Assembly (NCBI RefSeq): GCF_018982885.2 | Contig: NZ_CP081848.1 | Location: forward strand, 2,728,001-2,792,000 | Reading direction: 5' to 3' | DNA: 64,000 bases | Source: Polymorphobacter megasporae | GTDB lineage: Bacteria > Pseudomonadota > Alphaproteobacteria > Sphingomonadales > Sphingomonadaceae | In this document: positions 19,348-28,855 of the stretch, piece by piece | How positions within the stretch are numbered: the first letter of the stretch is position 1 | How the letters are laid out: every line of letters begins with the position of its first letter | Made by a program: the position numbers and the translations under genes | The notes under the pieces: model-generated | The model's database searches: none | Seen by the model: the letters and a program-made list of their open reading frames with translations, nothing else | What the model was told of the DNA's origin: nothing

Positions 19348-20619
19348 TTGGCAAGCCGGGGGGCCAGCCGACTAAGGTCGATCGTCGGGGGGACGGTCGG
19401 CAACCTCGTCGAGTGGTACGACTTCTACGTCTACTCGGCCTTTTCGCTCTATTTCGCCCACATCTTCTTCCCCAAGGGCGACGCGACCGCGCAGCTACTG
19501 AACGTCGCCGCGGTGTTCGCGATCGGCTTCCTGATGCGCCCGGTCGGCGGCTGGCTGCTCGGGGTCTATGCCGACAGCCGCGGGCGCAAGGCGGCGTTGA
19601 CGCTGTCGGTGTTGCTGATGTGCGGCGGGTCGGGCGTGATCGCGCTGACCCCCGGGTTCGACCGGATCGGCGTCGCCGCGCCGGTCTTGCTCGTCGTCGC
19701 GCGGTTGCTCCAGGGCCTGTCGGTCGGCGGCGAATACGGGACGTCGGCGACGTATCTAGCGGAGATGGCGACCGCGCATAATCGCGGTTTCCTCGCCAGC
19801 TTCCAGTACGTCACGCTGATCGGCGGGCAGTTGCTCGCGCTCGCCGTGCTGCTGGTGCTGCAGGCGACGATAAGCGAGGCCGATCTGCATGCCTGGGGCT
19901 GGCGGATACCGTTCGGCATCGGTGCTGCGCTCGCGGTCGTCGCGCTGCGGTTGCGCGTCTCGCTCGCCGAGACCGCCGCGTTCGAGCATGTCCCCGAGGC
20001 GCAGCGCCATGGCGTCGTCCGCCGCCTCGCCGAACACAAGCGCAGCGTGCTGCTTGTCATCGGGCTCGGGGCAGGGGGCAGCCTCGCCTTTTATACCTTC
20101 ACGACGTACATGCAGAAATTCCTCGTCAATACCGTCGGCTGGTCGAAGCCCGATGCCAGCTTGATCGCGGCTGGAACGCTGACTGTCTACATGCTGATCC
20201 AGCCGCTGTTCGGCGCGCTGTCGGACCGCTTCGGACGCAAGCCGCAGCTAATCGCTTTCGGGGTCCTCGGCGTGGCGGGGACGGTGCCGCTGATGCTGAC
20301 GCTCGCCGCGACGCACAGCCGGGTCGAGGCGTTCTTCCTGATCCTCGCCGCGCTGACGGTGCTGAGTTGTTACACCGCGATCTCGGGGCTGGTGAAGGCG
20401 GAGCTGTTTCCGGCGAACGTCCGCGCGCTGGGGGTGGGGCTGCCGTATGCGGTGTCGGTGTCGCTGTTCGGGGGCACGGCGGAATATGTCGCTTTGTGGT
20501 TCAAGAGCGTGGGGAACGAGGCGGGGTTTTATTATTATGTCGCGGCGACGCTCGCCGTGTCGTTGGTCGTGGTACTGGTGTTGCCCGATACGAAGCGAAC
20601 GTCGCTGATTGAGACCTGA
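19348..20619 (+). CDS. MHS-family MFS transporter (KgtP/ShiA-like)
   Basis: This 423-residue, 12-helix major facilitator belongs to the metabolite:H+ symporter group that imports dicarboxylates, alpha-ketoglutarate, shikimate and related acids. It shows GGTVGNLVEWYDFYVYSAFSLYF at the start of helix 1, RPVGGWLLGVYADSRGRKAAL (the MFS A-like motif), QGLSVGGEYGTSATYLAEM and a second DRFGRKPQL loop. The start is TTG one base after the secG stop, so it probably depends on secG translation. The substrate is not determinable. Confidence 0.85.
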   Translation: MASRGASRLRSIVGGTVGNLVEWYDFYVYSAFSLYFAHIFFPKGDATAQLLNVAAVFAIGFLMRPVGGWLLGVYADSRGRKAALTLSVLLMCGGSGVIALTPGFDRIGVAAPVLLVVARLLQGLSVGGEYGTSATYLAEMATAHNRGFLASFQYVTLIGGQLLALAVLLVLQATISEADLHAWGWRIPFGIGAALAVVALRLRVSLAETAAFEHVPEAQRHGVVRRLAEHKRSVLLVIGLGAGGSLAFYTFTTYMQKFLVNTVGWSKPDASLIAAGTLTVYMLIQPLFGALSDRFGRKPQLIAFGVLGVAGTVPLMLTLAATHSRVEAFFLILAALTVLSCYTAISGLVKAELFPANVRALGVGLPYAVSVSLFGGTAEYVALWFKSVGNEAGFYYYVAATLAVSLVVVLVLPDTKRTSLIET

Positions 20620-20621
20620 TC

Positions 20622-20757
20622 TTCCCTCTCCCCTCGAGGGAGAGGGACGGCGCGCCCTTGCGCGCCAGGGTGAGGGTGAGTGGTCGCAAATCCTCACCCC
20701 CACCCTGGTCGCGCTAAGGCGCGCGACCGTCCCTCTCCCTCAAGGGGAGAGGGAGAC
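20622..20757. repeat. Large imperfect inverted repeat of CCTCTCC type
   Basis: The gap between the transporter gene and pyrG is filled by two arms, about 20622-20680 and 20693-20757, that are near reverse complements. Each arm ends in its own small hairpin built from CCTCTCCC and GGGAGAGG blocks, and the inner parts pair as GGTGAGGGTGAG with CTCACCCCCACC. Such dispersed REP-like palindromes are common in proteobacterial intergenic DNA. It would fold into a strong RNA structure and may act as a terminator for the transporter gene. Confidence 0.7.
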
Positions 20758-20831
20758 GGCCAAGCTTATCCCCACCTTTCGACCGCCTCGCACTGGCTTT
20801 CCCCGCGTCCCCTCGCTAAGCCCATCCTCCC

Positions 20832-22463
20832 ATGGCACGGTATATCTTCATCACCGGGGGCGTGGTCTCGTCGCTCGGTAAGGGTCTTATGGCAGCGGCG
20901 CTCGGGGCGTTGTTGCAGGCGCGCGGTTACCGCGTCCGGATCCGCAAGTTCGACCCGTATCTCAACGTCGATCCGGGAACGATGTCGCCGTATCAGCACG
21001 GCGAGGTCTTCGTCACCGACGATGGCGCCGAGACCGACCTCGACCTTGGCCATTACGAGCGTTTCACCGGAGTTGCGTCGAAGCAGACCGACAACGTCAC
21101 CAGCGGGCGGGTCTATTACGACATCATCACCAAGGAGCGCCGCGGCGACTTCCTCGGTGCGACGGTCCAAGTCATCCCGCACGTCACCGACGCGATCAAG
21201 GCGTTCGCGCTCGCCGAGACCGACGACCTCGACTTCGTGCTGTGCGAGATCGGTGGCACCGTCGGCGACATCGAATCGCTGCCATTCCTCGAGGCGATCC
21301 GCCAGGTCGGCAACGACCTCGGGCGAGGGCAATCGATCTACATCCACTGCACGCTGATCCCGTATCTGTCGGCGGCGGGCGAATTGAAGACCAAGCCGAC
21401 CCAGCATAGCGTCGCCGAATTGCGCGGCATCGGCATCCAGCCGCACGTCCTCGTCTGCCGCTCCGAACACCCGCTGCCCGACAGCGACCGCGCCAAGATC
21501 GCGCTGTTCTGCAACGTGCCGAAGGAAGCGGTGATCCCCGCATTGGACGCCGATTCGATCTATTCGGTCCCGCTCCAGTATCACCGCGCCGGATTGGACG
21601 AGCAGGTCCTCGCCGCGTTCGGCATGGCCGACGCCGCCGTCCCCGATCTCGATCGCTGGACCGCAATCATGGAGCGGCTGCGCCACCCCGAGGGCGAGGT
21701 CACGATCGGCGTGATCGGCAAATACATGGGGCTCAAGGACGCGTACAAGTCGCTGACCGAGGCGCTGGTCCACGGCGGCATCGCCAACCGGGTCAAGGTC
21801 AACATCCGCTGGATCGAAGGCGAATTGTTCGAGGACCCCGCCGCCGACGTCGCGGCGCAGCTCGAACCGATGCACGGCATCCTTGTACCCGGCGGCTTCG
21901 GCGAGCGCGGAACCGAGGGCATGATCGCTAGCGTCCGCTTCGCCCGAAGCCGGGAGGTGCCGTTCTTCGGCATTTGTCTCGGCATGCAAATGGCGTGCGT
22001 CGAGGGCGCGCGGAACGCCGGGTTCGCCGGCGCCGGCTCGTCCGAGTTCGGGCCGACGCCCGAACCCGTTGTCGGCCTGATTACCGAATGGATGTCGCCC
22101 GGCGGCCTCGAAACCCGCGCTCTGGGTGGCGACCTCGGCGGGACGATGCGCCTCGGCAGCTATCCGGCGGTGCTCGCGGGGAACAGCGTCTCGGCGAGCG
22201 CATACGGCTCGACGACGATCGCTGAACGCCACCGCCACCGCTACGAGGTCAATATCCATTACCGCGGAGCGCTGGAGGAAGGCGGCCTGATGTTCAGCGG
22301 CATGTCGCCCGACGGCCTCCTCCCCGAGATCGTCGAACGCCCCGACCACCCGTGGTTCGTCGGCGTCCAGTTTCACCCCGAACTCAAGTCTAAGCCATTC
22401 GAACCGCATCCGCTGTTCGCCAGCTTCATCGCCGCAGCGGTCAAGCAGAGCCGACTGGTTTAG
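20832..22463 (+). CDS. pyrG: CTP synthase
   Basis: PyrG aminates UTP to CTP using glutamine and ATP. The 543-residue protein has the N-terminal synthetase domain beginning [18 protein letters not shown] with [15 protein letters not shown] and [16 protein letters not shown], and a C-terminal class I glutaminase domain with Cys382 in FGICLGMQM and the His-Glu pair in VQFHPELKS. The length is standard for the family. The ATG at 20832 is the family start. Confidence 0.98.
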   Translation: MARYIFITGGVVSSLGKGLMAAALGALLQARGYRVRIRKFDPYLNVDPGTMSPYQHGEVFVTDDGAETDLDLGHYERFTGVASKQTDNVTSGRVYYDIITKERRGDFLGATVQVIPHVTDAIKAFALAETDDLDFVLCEIGGTVGDIESLPFLEAIRQVGNDLGRGQSIYIHCTLIPYLSAAGELKTKPTQHSVAELRGIGIQPHVLVCRSEHPLPDSDRAKIALFCNVPKEAVIPALDADSIYSVPLQYHRAGLDEQVLAAFGMADAAVPDLDRWTAIMERLRHPEGEVTIGVIGKYMGLKDAYKSLTEALVHGGIANRVKVNIRWIEGELFEDPAADVAAQLEPMHGILVPGGFGERGTEGMIASVRFARSREVPFFGICLGMQMACVEGARNAGFAGAGSSEFGPTPEPVVGLITEWMSPGGLETRALGGDLGGTMRLGSYPAVLAGNSVSASAYGSTTIAERHRHRYEVNIHYRGALEEGGLMFSGMSPDGLLPEIVERPDHPWFVGVQFHPELKSKPFEPHPLFASFIAAAVKQSRLV

Positions 22464-22485
22464 CGAGTCCGCGTGTGGTCGACGA

Positions 22486-22517
22486 AAGTTCATCCCGGCT
22501 TTCGCCGGGATGAACTT
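22486..22517. terminator. Bidirectional hairpin between pyrG and PEP-CTERM gene
   Basis: A perfect 14-bp stem with a TTTC loop (arm AAGTTCATCCCGGC) lies 22 bases after the pyrG stop and 26 bases before the end of the convergent gene. It has no long T tract, but its strength and position between two converging genes support terminator function. Confidence 0.6.
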
Positions 22518-22543
22518 ATCCTTCGTGTCAGTATGCCGTGCCC

Positions 22544-23038
22544 CTAGCAGGCGATCGCAGCGCGGCGCCGCACTGTCATTCCGACCAGCCCGAATCCGCC
22601 GATCATCAGGGCCCATGTCGCGGGCTCCGGCACGGCTGCGATCTCGCCGTTTTCATAAATGATCAGGCCGGCACCAGCCCCAGTCGCCCGGTCTTGCGCG
22701 GAATAGTCACCAGTCAGAACTAAGGGCGCGCTCTCGTCACGGATGAAAATCTGCTGGCTCGTAATGCCCGGGCCGCCGACGACCTGGAAACCGCCGCCGA
22801 GGCTATTGTTGAAGAAATCGATCGTGCGTTTGCCCGCGATGCCGTTGAATACGCCCTTGACGTTGTTGAGCGTGAAATAGCTGCCGGAGATGAATGACGC
22901 CGGATTCGGCAATTCGGCGATGTCGAAGCTAATAAAGCCGGGTTCTCCCGATTCGACATGGACCCCCATGACCGCCAGTGCCGGGACGGCCGATGTAAGC
23001 GCAGAGCCGACGACGAGCGCTCGAAATAATGAATTCAT
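22544..23038 (-). CDS. PEP-CTERM sorted exported protein
   Basis: This 164-residue protein has a signal peptide (MNSLFRALVVGSALTSAVPA) and the C-terminal sorting signal VPEPATWALMIGGFGLVG, followed by the basic tail RRR. Such proteins are processed by an exosortase and end up at the cell surface or in the extracellular matrix. No other domain is recognisable. I choose ATG 23038 because GGAG is six bases upstream. An in-frame ATG two codons earlier has the GGAG directly against it. No exosortase gene is in the window. Confidence 0.85.
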   Translation of the reverse strand: MNSLFRALVVGSALTSAVPALAVMGVHVESGEPGFISFDIAELPNPASFISGSYFTLNNVKGVFNGIAGKRTIDFFNNSLGGGFQVVGGPGITSQQIFIRDESAPLVLTGDYSAQDRATGAGAGLIIYENGEIAAVPEPATWALMIGGFGLVGMTVRRRAAIAC

Positions 23039-23044
23039 AGTCAT

Positions 23045-23538
23045 CTCCACGAAGACCCCGACCCCCGCAACAGGGTTAACACCGGCTGGTGAAGATTCCG
23101 AGAATGCTGGCCGTTCGTTTCGCTCGGCCCGTCGTAAAATTGCACGGCCGACCGTTTGGCCAGTCACGGACGCTTAGTGCAGCAAGGGAAGGGCCCGGAG
23201 CGCAGGCACGCTGAGCGTAATCGCCAGAGCACGCCATAAACGAAAACGCCCGGGGATGACCCCGGGCGTTTGTGGTGACGAGACCAACCTCGAGGCCGCG
23301 GTGGTAGATCACAGCCCCCTGGCTCGACCATCCGCGCAGTGCAGCCTATACGCTGGCCGCTTATTTATCCCTGAACTCCAGCCACTTGGGCGGCAGAACT
23401 CGTTACTCTTGGTAAACACCTGCGGGTTCCGTGTCATCGGCATTTGTCGCGCGTCATGTCGGAATCGCGGACAGTGTTGTCTGTTTGCAACAGCTTCGCT
23501 AGACCCCGCGCTCGACCCCGATCAGGAATGCCCCGCCC
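23045..23538. other. Intergenic region upstream of proS
   Basis: About 490 bases without a convincing protein gene. The left part must hold the PEP-CTERM promoter (minus strand), and the right part the proS promoter. A strong terminator hairpin sits in the middle (23245-23270), best oriented for the minus strand, with no obvious gene to its right in that direction. A 44-codon minus-strand ORF and a few shorter ones exist but resemble nothing I know. Confidence 0.5.
23245..23270 (-). terminator. Rho-independent terminator without an obvious gene
   Basis: The stem AACGCCCGGGG / CCCCGGGCGTT has a four-base loop, 11 bp in all. On the minus strand it is followed by TTTTCGTTT, the better T tract, and on the plus strand by only TTTG. 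It therefore probably ends a minus-strand transcript beginning somewhere in 23300-23500, where I see no credible protein gene. Confidence 0.65.
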
Positions 23539-24849
23539 GTGCGCCTCAGCCGATATTTTCTCCCCGTCCTCAAGGAAACCCCGGGGGAGGCGCAGGTCGT
23601 AAGCCACCAGTTGATGCTGCGTGCGGGCATGATTCGCCAGACTGCGGCTGGCATCTATGCGTGGTTGCCGCTTGGCCTGCGCGTCCTCCGCAAGATCGAG
23701 CAGATCGTCCGTGAGGAACAGGACAATGCCGGGGCGGTCGAACTGCTGATGCCGACGATCCAGTCGGCGGAATTGTGGAAGCAGTCGGGCCGCTACGATG
23801 CTTATGGTCCCGAGATGCTGCGGATCACCGACCGCCACGACCGCGAGATGCTGTTCTCGCCGACCGCCGAGGAGTTGTTCACGACGATCTTCGCCAACGG
23901 AGTCAAAAGCTACCGCGACCTGCCGCGCATCCTTTACCAAATCCAGTGGAAGTTCCGCGACGAGATCCGCCCGCGCTTCGGCGTGATGCGCGGGCGCGAG
24001 TTCCTGATGAAGGACGCGTACAGCTTCGACCCCGATCTCGCCGCCGCGCGCCACAGCTACAACCGGATGTTCATCGCCTACCTCCGCACCTTCGCGCGGA
24101 TGGGGCTGCACGCGATCCCGATGCGCGCCGACACCGGCCCGATCGGCGGTGACCTCAGCCACGAATTCATCGTCCTCGCGCCGACCGGCGAGAGCGACGT
24201 GTTCTACCATTCGAACTGGAAAGCCGCGCGCGACACCACGGTCGACGCCGACGATGCAACCGCGTTGCAGACGTACGTCGACCGGCTCAACACCGACTAT
24301 GCCGCGACCGACGAGAAGCGCGACCAAGGCCTCGAGGCCGAGGCCGGGGACGCGCTCAAGCAATCGCGCGGGATCGAAGTCGGGCAGATCTTCTACTTCG
24401 GCACAAAATATTCGGCGGCGATGGGGCTGAGCGTCCAGGGCGCCGACGGCACCGCGATCGTCCCGCACATGGGCAGCTACGGCATCGGCGTGTCGCGGCT
24501 GATGGGCGCGATCGTCGAGGCGAGCCACGACAAGGACGGCATCGTCTGGCCCGATGCGGTCGCGCCGTACAAGGTCGCGCTGATCAATCTCCGCGCCGAC
24601 GATGCGTCGTGCCTTGCGGCCGCGGACGCAATGTACGACCGGCTGACAGCGGCGGGTGTCGAGGTGCTGTACGACGACCGCGACGAACGCGGCGGGGCAA
24701 AGTTCGCCACCGCCGACCTGATCGGCGTGCCGTGGCAGGTCGTGATTGGGCCGAAGGGCGTCGGCGCGCGGACGGTCGAGGTCAAGCGGCGCGGGGCAGG
24801 GACGCGCGACGAGATGACCGTCGAGGCGGCGGTCGCCAAACTCGCATGA
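23539..24849 (+). CDS. proS: Prolyl-tRNA synthetase, short (alphaproteobacterial) form
   Basis: ProS charges tRNA-Pro. At 436 residues it is the short form without the editing insertion, as expected in alphaproteobacteria. Class II motifs are visible: [18 protein letters not shown] (motif 1 region), [35 protein letters not shown] (motif 2, quoted only by its ends PRILYQ and KDAYSF in position terms about residues 131-165) and [14 protein letters not shown] (motif 3). The C-terminal anticodon-binding domain includes [19 protein letters not shown]. The start is GTG at 23539 and the end overlaps lolC by four bases. Confidence 0.96.
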   Translation: MRLSRYFLPVLKETPGEAQVVSHQLMLRAGMIRQTAAGIYAWLPLGLRVLRKIEQIVREEQDNAGAVELLMPTIQSAELWKQSGRYDAYGPEMLRITDRHDREMLFSPTAEELFTTIFANGVKSYRDLPRILYQIQWKFRDEIRPRFGVMRGREFLMKDAYSFDPDLAAARHSYNRMFIAYLRTFARMGLHAIPMRADTGPIGGDLSHEFIVLAPTGESDVFYHSNWKAARDTTVDADDATALQTYVDRLNTDYAATDEKRDQGLEAEAGDALKQSRGIEVGQIFYFGTKYSAAMGLSVQGADGTAIVPHMGSYGIGVSRLMGAIVEASHDKDGIVWPDAVAPYKVALINLRADDASCLAAADAMYDRLTAAGVEVLYDDRDERGGAKFATADLIGVPWQVVIGPKGVGARTVEVKRRGAGTRDEMTVEAAVAKLA

Positions 24850-26093
24850 TCACCCGCTACGAGCGCATGATCGCCTCGCGCTATCTTCTGCCCGGGCGCG
24901 GGGAGGGGTTCATCTTCCTCGTCGCCTCGATCTCACTGATCGCGGTCGCGCTCGGCGTCGCGGCGCTGATCGCGGTAATGTCGGTGATGAACGGCTTTCG
25001 CGCCGAGCTGTTCGACCGCATCCTCGGGCTGAACGGCCATGCCGTGATCCAGGGCTATGGCGGGCAGCTCGCCGACTGGGCGCCGCTGTCGACCGAGGTC
25101 CGCAAGCTGCCCGGGGTGACCAAGGCGACCCCGCTGATCGAGCAGCCGCTGATGGCGAGCTTCGACGGCCGGGTCCAAGGCATCCTGCTGCGCGGCATGA
25201 CCATCCCCGACCTGATGGCGACCAAGGTCATCACCTCGAACGTCAAGCACGGCACGCTCGCCGGGCTCGTCCCGGGCAGCAATACCGTCGCGATCGGCGC
25301 GCGGCTCGCCGAAGCACTGGGCGCGCAGGTCGGCGACTCGATCAGCGTGATTTCCCCCGATGGGCAGGTGACGCCATTCGGCGCGGTGCCGCGGATCATC
25401 GCCTACCGCATCGTCGCGATCTTCGAGGTCGGCATCTACGATTACGACAAGGCGTTCGTCGTCATGCCGATGGCGAACGCGCAGACCCTGCTCCGCATGG
25501 GCGACTCGGTCGGCATGATCGAGGTCGTCACCAACGACCCCGACAAGGTCGATGCGATCCTCGCGCCGATAAAGGGGCGCGTCGCGCGGTCGGGGGTGAT
25601 CGCGTCGTGGCGCGACACCAATGCCTCGCTGTTCGAGGCGCTTGTCGTCGAGAAGACGGTGATGTTCTGGGTGCTGTCGATCATCATCCTCGTCGCGGTG
25701 TTCAACATCCTGTCTTCGCTGATCATGCTGGTCCGCGCCAAGACGCGTGACATCGCGATCCTGCGGACGATGGGGGCGACGCGGATCGCGCTGATGCGGA
25801 TCTTCATGACGGTCGGCACGCTGATCGGCGGGCTCGGCATCCTCCTCGGCCTCGCGCTCGGCTTTTCGCTGCTCGCGTGGCGGGCGGACATCGTTGCGGG
25901 CGTGTCGGCGGTGACCGGTGCGCAACTGTGGGACCCGAGCGTCCGCTTCCTCACCGAATTGCCATCGAAGACCGACCCGGCGCAAGTCGTCGGCATCGTA
26001 GTGCTGACGCTGCTGATGAGCTTCCTCGCGACGCTGTTCCCGGCGTGGAAGGCGGCAAGTACCGACCCGGTCACGGTGTTGCGCTATGAATAA
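24846..26093 (+). CDS. lolC: Lipoprotein-releasing ABC transporter permease LolC/LolE
   Basis: This is the membrane subunit of the complex that extracts outer-membrane lipoproteins from the inner membrane and hands them to LolA. The 415-residue protein begins [15 protein letters not shown], has a first helix at about residues 24-46, a MacB-type periplasmic domain to about 265, and three C-terminal helices of the FtsX domain with [25 protein letters not shown], the coupling segment. In alphaproteobacteria a single permease usually replaces LolC plus LolE. ATG 24846 overlaps the proS stop (ATGA), and its end overlaps lolD by eight bases. Confidence 0.94.
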   Translation: MITRYERMIASRYLLPGRGEGFIFLVASISLIAVALGVAALIAVMSVMNGFRAELFDRILGLNGHAVIQGYGGQLADWAPLSTEVRKLPGVTKATPLIEQPLMASFDGRVQGILLRGMTIPDLMATKVITSNVKHGTLAGLVPGSNTVAIGARLAEALGAQVGDSISVISPDGQVTPFGAVPRIIAYRIVAIFEVGIYDYDKAFVVMPMANAQTLLRMGDSVGMIEVVTNDPDKVDAILAPIKGRVARSGVIASWRDTNASLFEALVVEKTVMFWVLSIIILVAVFNILSSLIMLVRAKTRDIAILRTMGATRIALMRIFMTVGTLIGGLGILLGLALGFSLLAWRADIVAGVSAVTGAQLWDPSVRFLTELPSKTDPAQVVGIVVLTLLMSFLATLFPAWKAASTDPVTVLRYE

Positions 26094-26811
26094 TGTGGTG
26101 ACGCCGCCCGAGCATGTAAGCACGCCGGTTCATTCGGCGGGTAACGTGCTCGAGGTCCGCGATTTGCGGCGCAGTTTCCAGCAGGGCGGGGTGACGATCG
26201 AGGTGCTGCGCGGGGTCGATCTCAGCGTCGCGCGCGGCGAGATCGTTGCTTTGCTCGGCCCGTCTGGATCGGGCAAATCGACGATGCTCCAGGCGGTCGG
26301 GCTGCTCGAGGGCGGATTTGAGGGATCGATCACGATCGACGGCGTCCGTGTCGAGAAATTGTCGGCGAGCGAGCGGACGACGGTGCGCCGAGACAAGCTC
26401 GGCTTCGTCTACCAGTTCCACCATTTGCTGCCCGACTTCAGCGCGTCGGAGAATGTCGTCCTGCCGCAGCTGATCTGCGGCACCGGCAATGCGGCGGCGC
26501 GGACGCGGGCGAAGCAGCTCCTGACCGACCTCGGCCTCGGTGCCCGCCTCGACCATCGCCCGGCGCAGCTATCGGGCGGCGAGCAGCAGCGCGTCGCCGT
26601 CGCCCGCGCGCTGGCGAACGAGCCGGTCCTGATCCTCGCCGACGAACCGACCGGCAACCTCGACGAAGCGACCGCCGCGAAGGTGCTGGCGGAGTTCATT
26701 CGGCTGGTCCGCGCGCGAGGTTCGGCAGCGCTGGTCGCGACGCACAATATCGCGCTGGCACGTGGGATGGACCGAGTGGTCACGCTTCACGAGGGACGGC
26801 TGGCGCAATGA
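26086..26811 (+). CDS. lolD: Lipoprotein-releasing ABC transporter ATPase LolD
   Basis: LolD is the ATPase driving the LolC/E complex. The 241-residue protein has Walker [10 protein letters not shown], a Q-loop in [12 protein letters not shown], signature [15 protein letters not shown], Walker [13 protein letters not shown] and an H-loop in VATHN. The segment [14 protein letters not shown] is typical for LolD. It is coupled to lolC by an eight-base overlap, forming a proS-lolC-lolD operon. Confidence 0.95.
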   Translation: MNNVVTPPEHVSTPVHSAGNVLEVRDLRRSFQQGGVTIEVLRGVDLSVARGEIVALLGPSGSGKSTMLQAVGLLEGGFEGSITIDGVRVEKLSASERTTVRRDKLGFVYQFHHLLPDFSASENVVLPQLICGTGNAAARTRAKQLLTDLGLGARLDHRPAQLSGGEQQRVAVARALANEPVLILADEPTGNLDEATAAKVLAEFIRLVRARGSAALVATHNIALARGMDRVVTLHEGRLAQ

Positions 26812-26831
26812 ACTGGCCGGTGGGAGGTGCA

Positions 26832-27254
26832 ATGTCGCTGATCGTGATCGATCGCTGGTACGACTATATGCGGTCGCACGATCGGCAGCAGCTGTGGGAT
26901 CTGCTCCACCCCGACGTCGTCTTCGAAAGCCCGGTCGTCCACACGCCGCAACGCGGCCGTGACATCACCTTCAAATATCTCGCAAGCGCCGAGACGACGC
27001 TTGGTGGCCCCGGGTTTCGCTATCTCGGCGACTGGCGCAACGACACCGGCGCGGTCCTCGAGTTCGAGAACACGATCGAGGGCATCCGCATCAACGGCGT
27101 CGACATGATCACGTGCGATCCGAGCGGCAGTCTTATCACCCACTTCAAGATCATGGTCCGCCCGTTGAAGGGCGTCCAACTGCTTCACCGGCTGATGGGG
27201 GAGGAACTCGCACGAATGGCGAGCGGCTCCGAGGAAACGGCCAAAAAGCGCTAG
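26832..27254 (+). CDS. NTF2-like / SnoaL-type protein
   Basis: This 140-residue protein has the cone-shaped NTF2-like signature: an N-terminal helix RWYDYMRSHD, then WDLLHPDVVFESPVVHTPQRG and later FENTIEGIRINGVDMITCDPSGSLITHFKIMVRPL (about residues 79-113). Members are enzymes or binding proteins of very varied function, so none is assigned. I use ATG 26832, preceded by a strong GGGAGGTG site. An ATG at 26808 overlapping the lolD stop is possible. It probably belongs to the same operon. Confidence 0.75.
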   Translation: MSLIVIDRWYDYMRSHDRQQLWDLLHPDVVFESPVVHTPQRGRDITFKYLASAETTLGGPGFRYLGDWRNDTGAVLEFENTIEGIRINGVDMITCDPSGSLITHFKIMVRPLKGVQLLHRLMGEELARMASGSEETAKKR

Positions 27255-27278
27255 CGGGGCTAATCCGCAATCTTCAGG

Positions 27279-28169
27279 CTACTCGACCCAATCCAGCCCG
27301 ATATCCCTGAACACCGCGCGGTCGTCCGCCCAGTCGGCCTTGACCTTCACATGCAAGAACAAATGCACCTTCCGCCCCGTCAGCGTCGCGATATGCCCGC
27401 GCGAGGCTTCGCCGATCGCCTTGATCATCGAGCCCTTGGCGCCGAGGATGATCGCCTTCTGGCTGTCGCGCTCGACGAGGATTTGCTGGTGGATCACTGT
27501 CGACCCGTCCTTGCGGTCCTCCCATTTCTCGGTCTCGACCGTGCTCGCATACGGCAGCTCGGCGTGGAGGCGGTTGTACAGCTGCTCGCGGGTAATCTCG
27601 GCGGCCATCAGGCGCGTCGTCGCGTCGACGAGCTGGTCGGCGGGATAGTGCCATTCGCCCTCGGGCAGCGTCGCGCCGAGCGCCGCCTTGAGTTCGGGGA
27701 CGCCGTCGCCGGTTTCGGCGGCGATGAAGAAGGTCTCGGCGAACTTGACCGCAGCATTGGCCTCGTTGGCGAGGTCGAGCAGGCGCGGCTTCGACGCGAT
27801 GTCGACCTTATTGAGCGCGAGCATCTTCGGTTCGGGGCGGTCGGCGAGGCTCGCCATGATCGCGCGCGCGTCGTCCTTAAGCCCCGACTTGGCGTCGACT
27901 ACGAGCAGCACGACGTCGGCCCCGTGCGCGCCGTCCCATGCCGCGCGGACCATCGCCCGGTCGAGGCGGCGGCGCGGCGCGAAGATGCCGGGCGTGTCGA
28001 CGAGGAGCAACTGCGCGTCGCCCTCGACCGCGATGCCCATCAGTCGGGTCCGCGTCGTCTGGACTTTCGCCGACACGATCGCGACTTTCTGCCCGACCAG
28101 CGTGTTGACGAGGGTCGACTTGCCCGCGTTCGGGGCGCCGACAACGGCAACGGTTCCGCATCTCGTCAT
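27279..28169 (-). CDS. era: GTPase Era
   Basis: Era is an essential GTPase that binds the 3' end of 16S rRNA and assists 30S maturation. The 296-residue protein shows G1 GAPNAGKSTLVN, the switch I threonine in TTRTRLMGI, G3 DTPGIF, G4 NKVD, and a C-terminal KH domain with ILGAKGSMIKAIGEASR. It overlaps rnc by four bases in the order lepB-rnc-era, a conserved arrangement. Confidence 0.97.
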   Translation of the reverse strand: MTRCGTVAVVGAPNAGKSTLVNTLVGQKVAIVSAKVQTTRTRLMGIAVEGDAQLLLVDTPGIFAPRRRLDRAMVRAAWDGAHGADVVLLVVDAKSGLKDDARAIMASLADRPEPKMLALNKVDIASKPRLLDLANEANAAVKFAETFFIAAETGDGVPELKAALGATLPEGEWHYPADQLVDATTRLMAAEITREQLYNRLHAELPYASTVETEKWEDRKDGSTVIHQQILVERDSQKAIILGAKGSMIKAIGEASRGHIATLTGRKVHLFLHVKVKADWADDRAVFRDIGLDWVE

Positions 28170-28855
28170 GACGTAACTTTCTCTAACATCGCGACCGCGG
28201 CGGCCTTCTCGGCCTCGCGCTTATTCGCGCCTTCGCCGGCGACGGGGTCGTGGCCGCGGACGACGACGCGCACCTTAAAGCGCGGCGCATGGTCTGGGCC
28301 TTCGCGCCCGATCAATTCGTAGGTCGGGGCTTGGCGGCTCTGCCCGAGCGCCCATTCCTGGAGCCGCGACTTCGGGTCGACGAGCAGCCGCGGCCCGGCG
28401 TCGAGCAATTTGCCCCAATTCGCGCGGACGAAGGTTTCCGCCGCCGCGAAGCCGCCGTCGATAAAGATCGCCGCGACGATCGCCTCGGCGATGTCGCCCA
28501 GCACATTATCGCTGCGCCCCAAGCCCTTGGCGCGGACGGTTTTTTCCATGAACAAGTGCTCGGGGACGCCGAGCCCGCGCGCGACTTCGGCACACGCGGG
28601 ACCCTCGACGAGGCCGTGGTATCGTGCGGTCAGCTTGCCCTCGGGCTCGTCGTAATCGCGGTACAGCCACGCTGCGACGACACAGCCAAGCACCCGGTCG
28701 CCGAGAAATTCGAGTCGCTGGTAGCTGCCGGTCCCCGGCACGCTGCTATGCGTCAGCGCGCGCCTGAGCAGGCCGAGGTCGGTGAAATCGTGGCCGAGCG
28801 TGTCGCGCGCCCAGCCGGCAAGTGCGGCGTCCCCCGGTGCCGATGCGCCGGTCAA
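28166..28855 (-). CDS. rnc: Ribonuclease III
   Basis: RNase III cleaves double-stranded RNA in rRNA and mRNA processing. The catalytic domain has the signature QRLEFLGDRVLG with the acidic residues, and DNVLGDIAEAIVAAIFIDGG. A dsRNA-binding domain follows (about residues 150-229, ending NKREAEKAAAVAMLEKV). I place the start at the TTG at 28855, which overlaps the lepB TGA, rather than at an ATG 42 bases upstream inside lepB whose added residues look unlike the family. This gives 229 residues, a normal length. Confidence 0.95.
   Translation of the reverse strand: MTGASAPGDAALAGWARDTLGHDFTDLGLLRRALTHSSVPGTGSYQRLEFLGDRVLGCVVAAWLYRDYDEPEGKLTARYHGLVEGPACAEVARGLGVPEHLFMEKTVRAKGLGRSDNVLGDIAEAIVAAIFIDGGFAAAETFVRANWGKLLDAGPRLLVDPKSRLQEWALGQSRQAPTYELIGREGPDHAPRFKVRVVVRGHDPVAGEGANKREAEKAAAVAMLEKVTS

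Noticed and set aside
20766-22616. A 616-codon antisense ORF covering pyrG
   Set aside because: It is a mirror of a perfectly conserved CTP synthase gene, rich in Arg, Asp and His as expected from high-GC antisense frames, with no family resemblance.
23076-23312. A 78-codon minus-strand ORF upstream of the PEP-CTERM gene
   Set aside because: It crosses a strong terminator hairpin and would overlap the promoter region of the next gene; composition is not protein-like.
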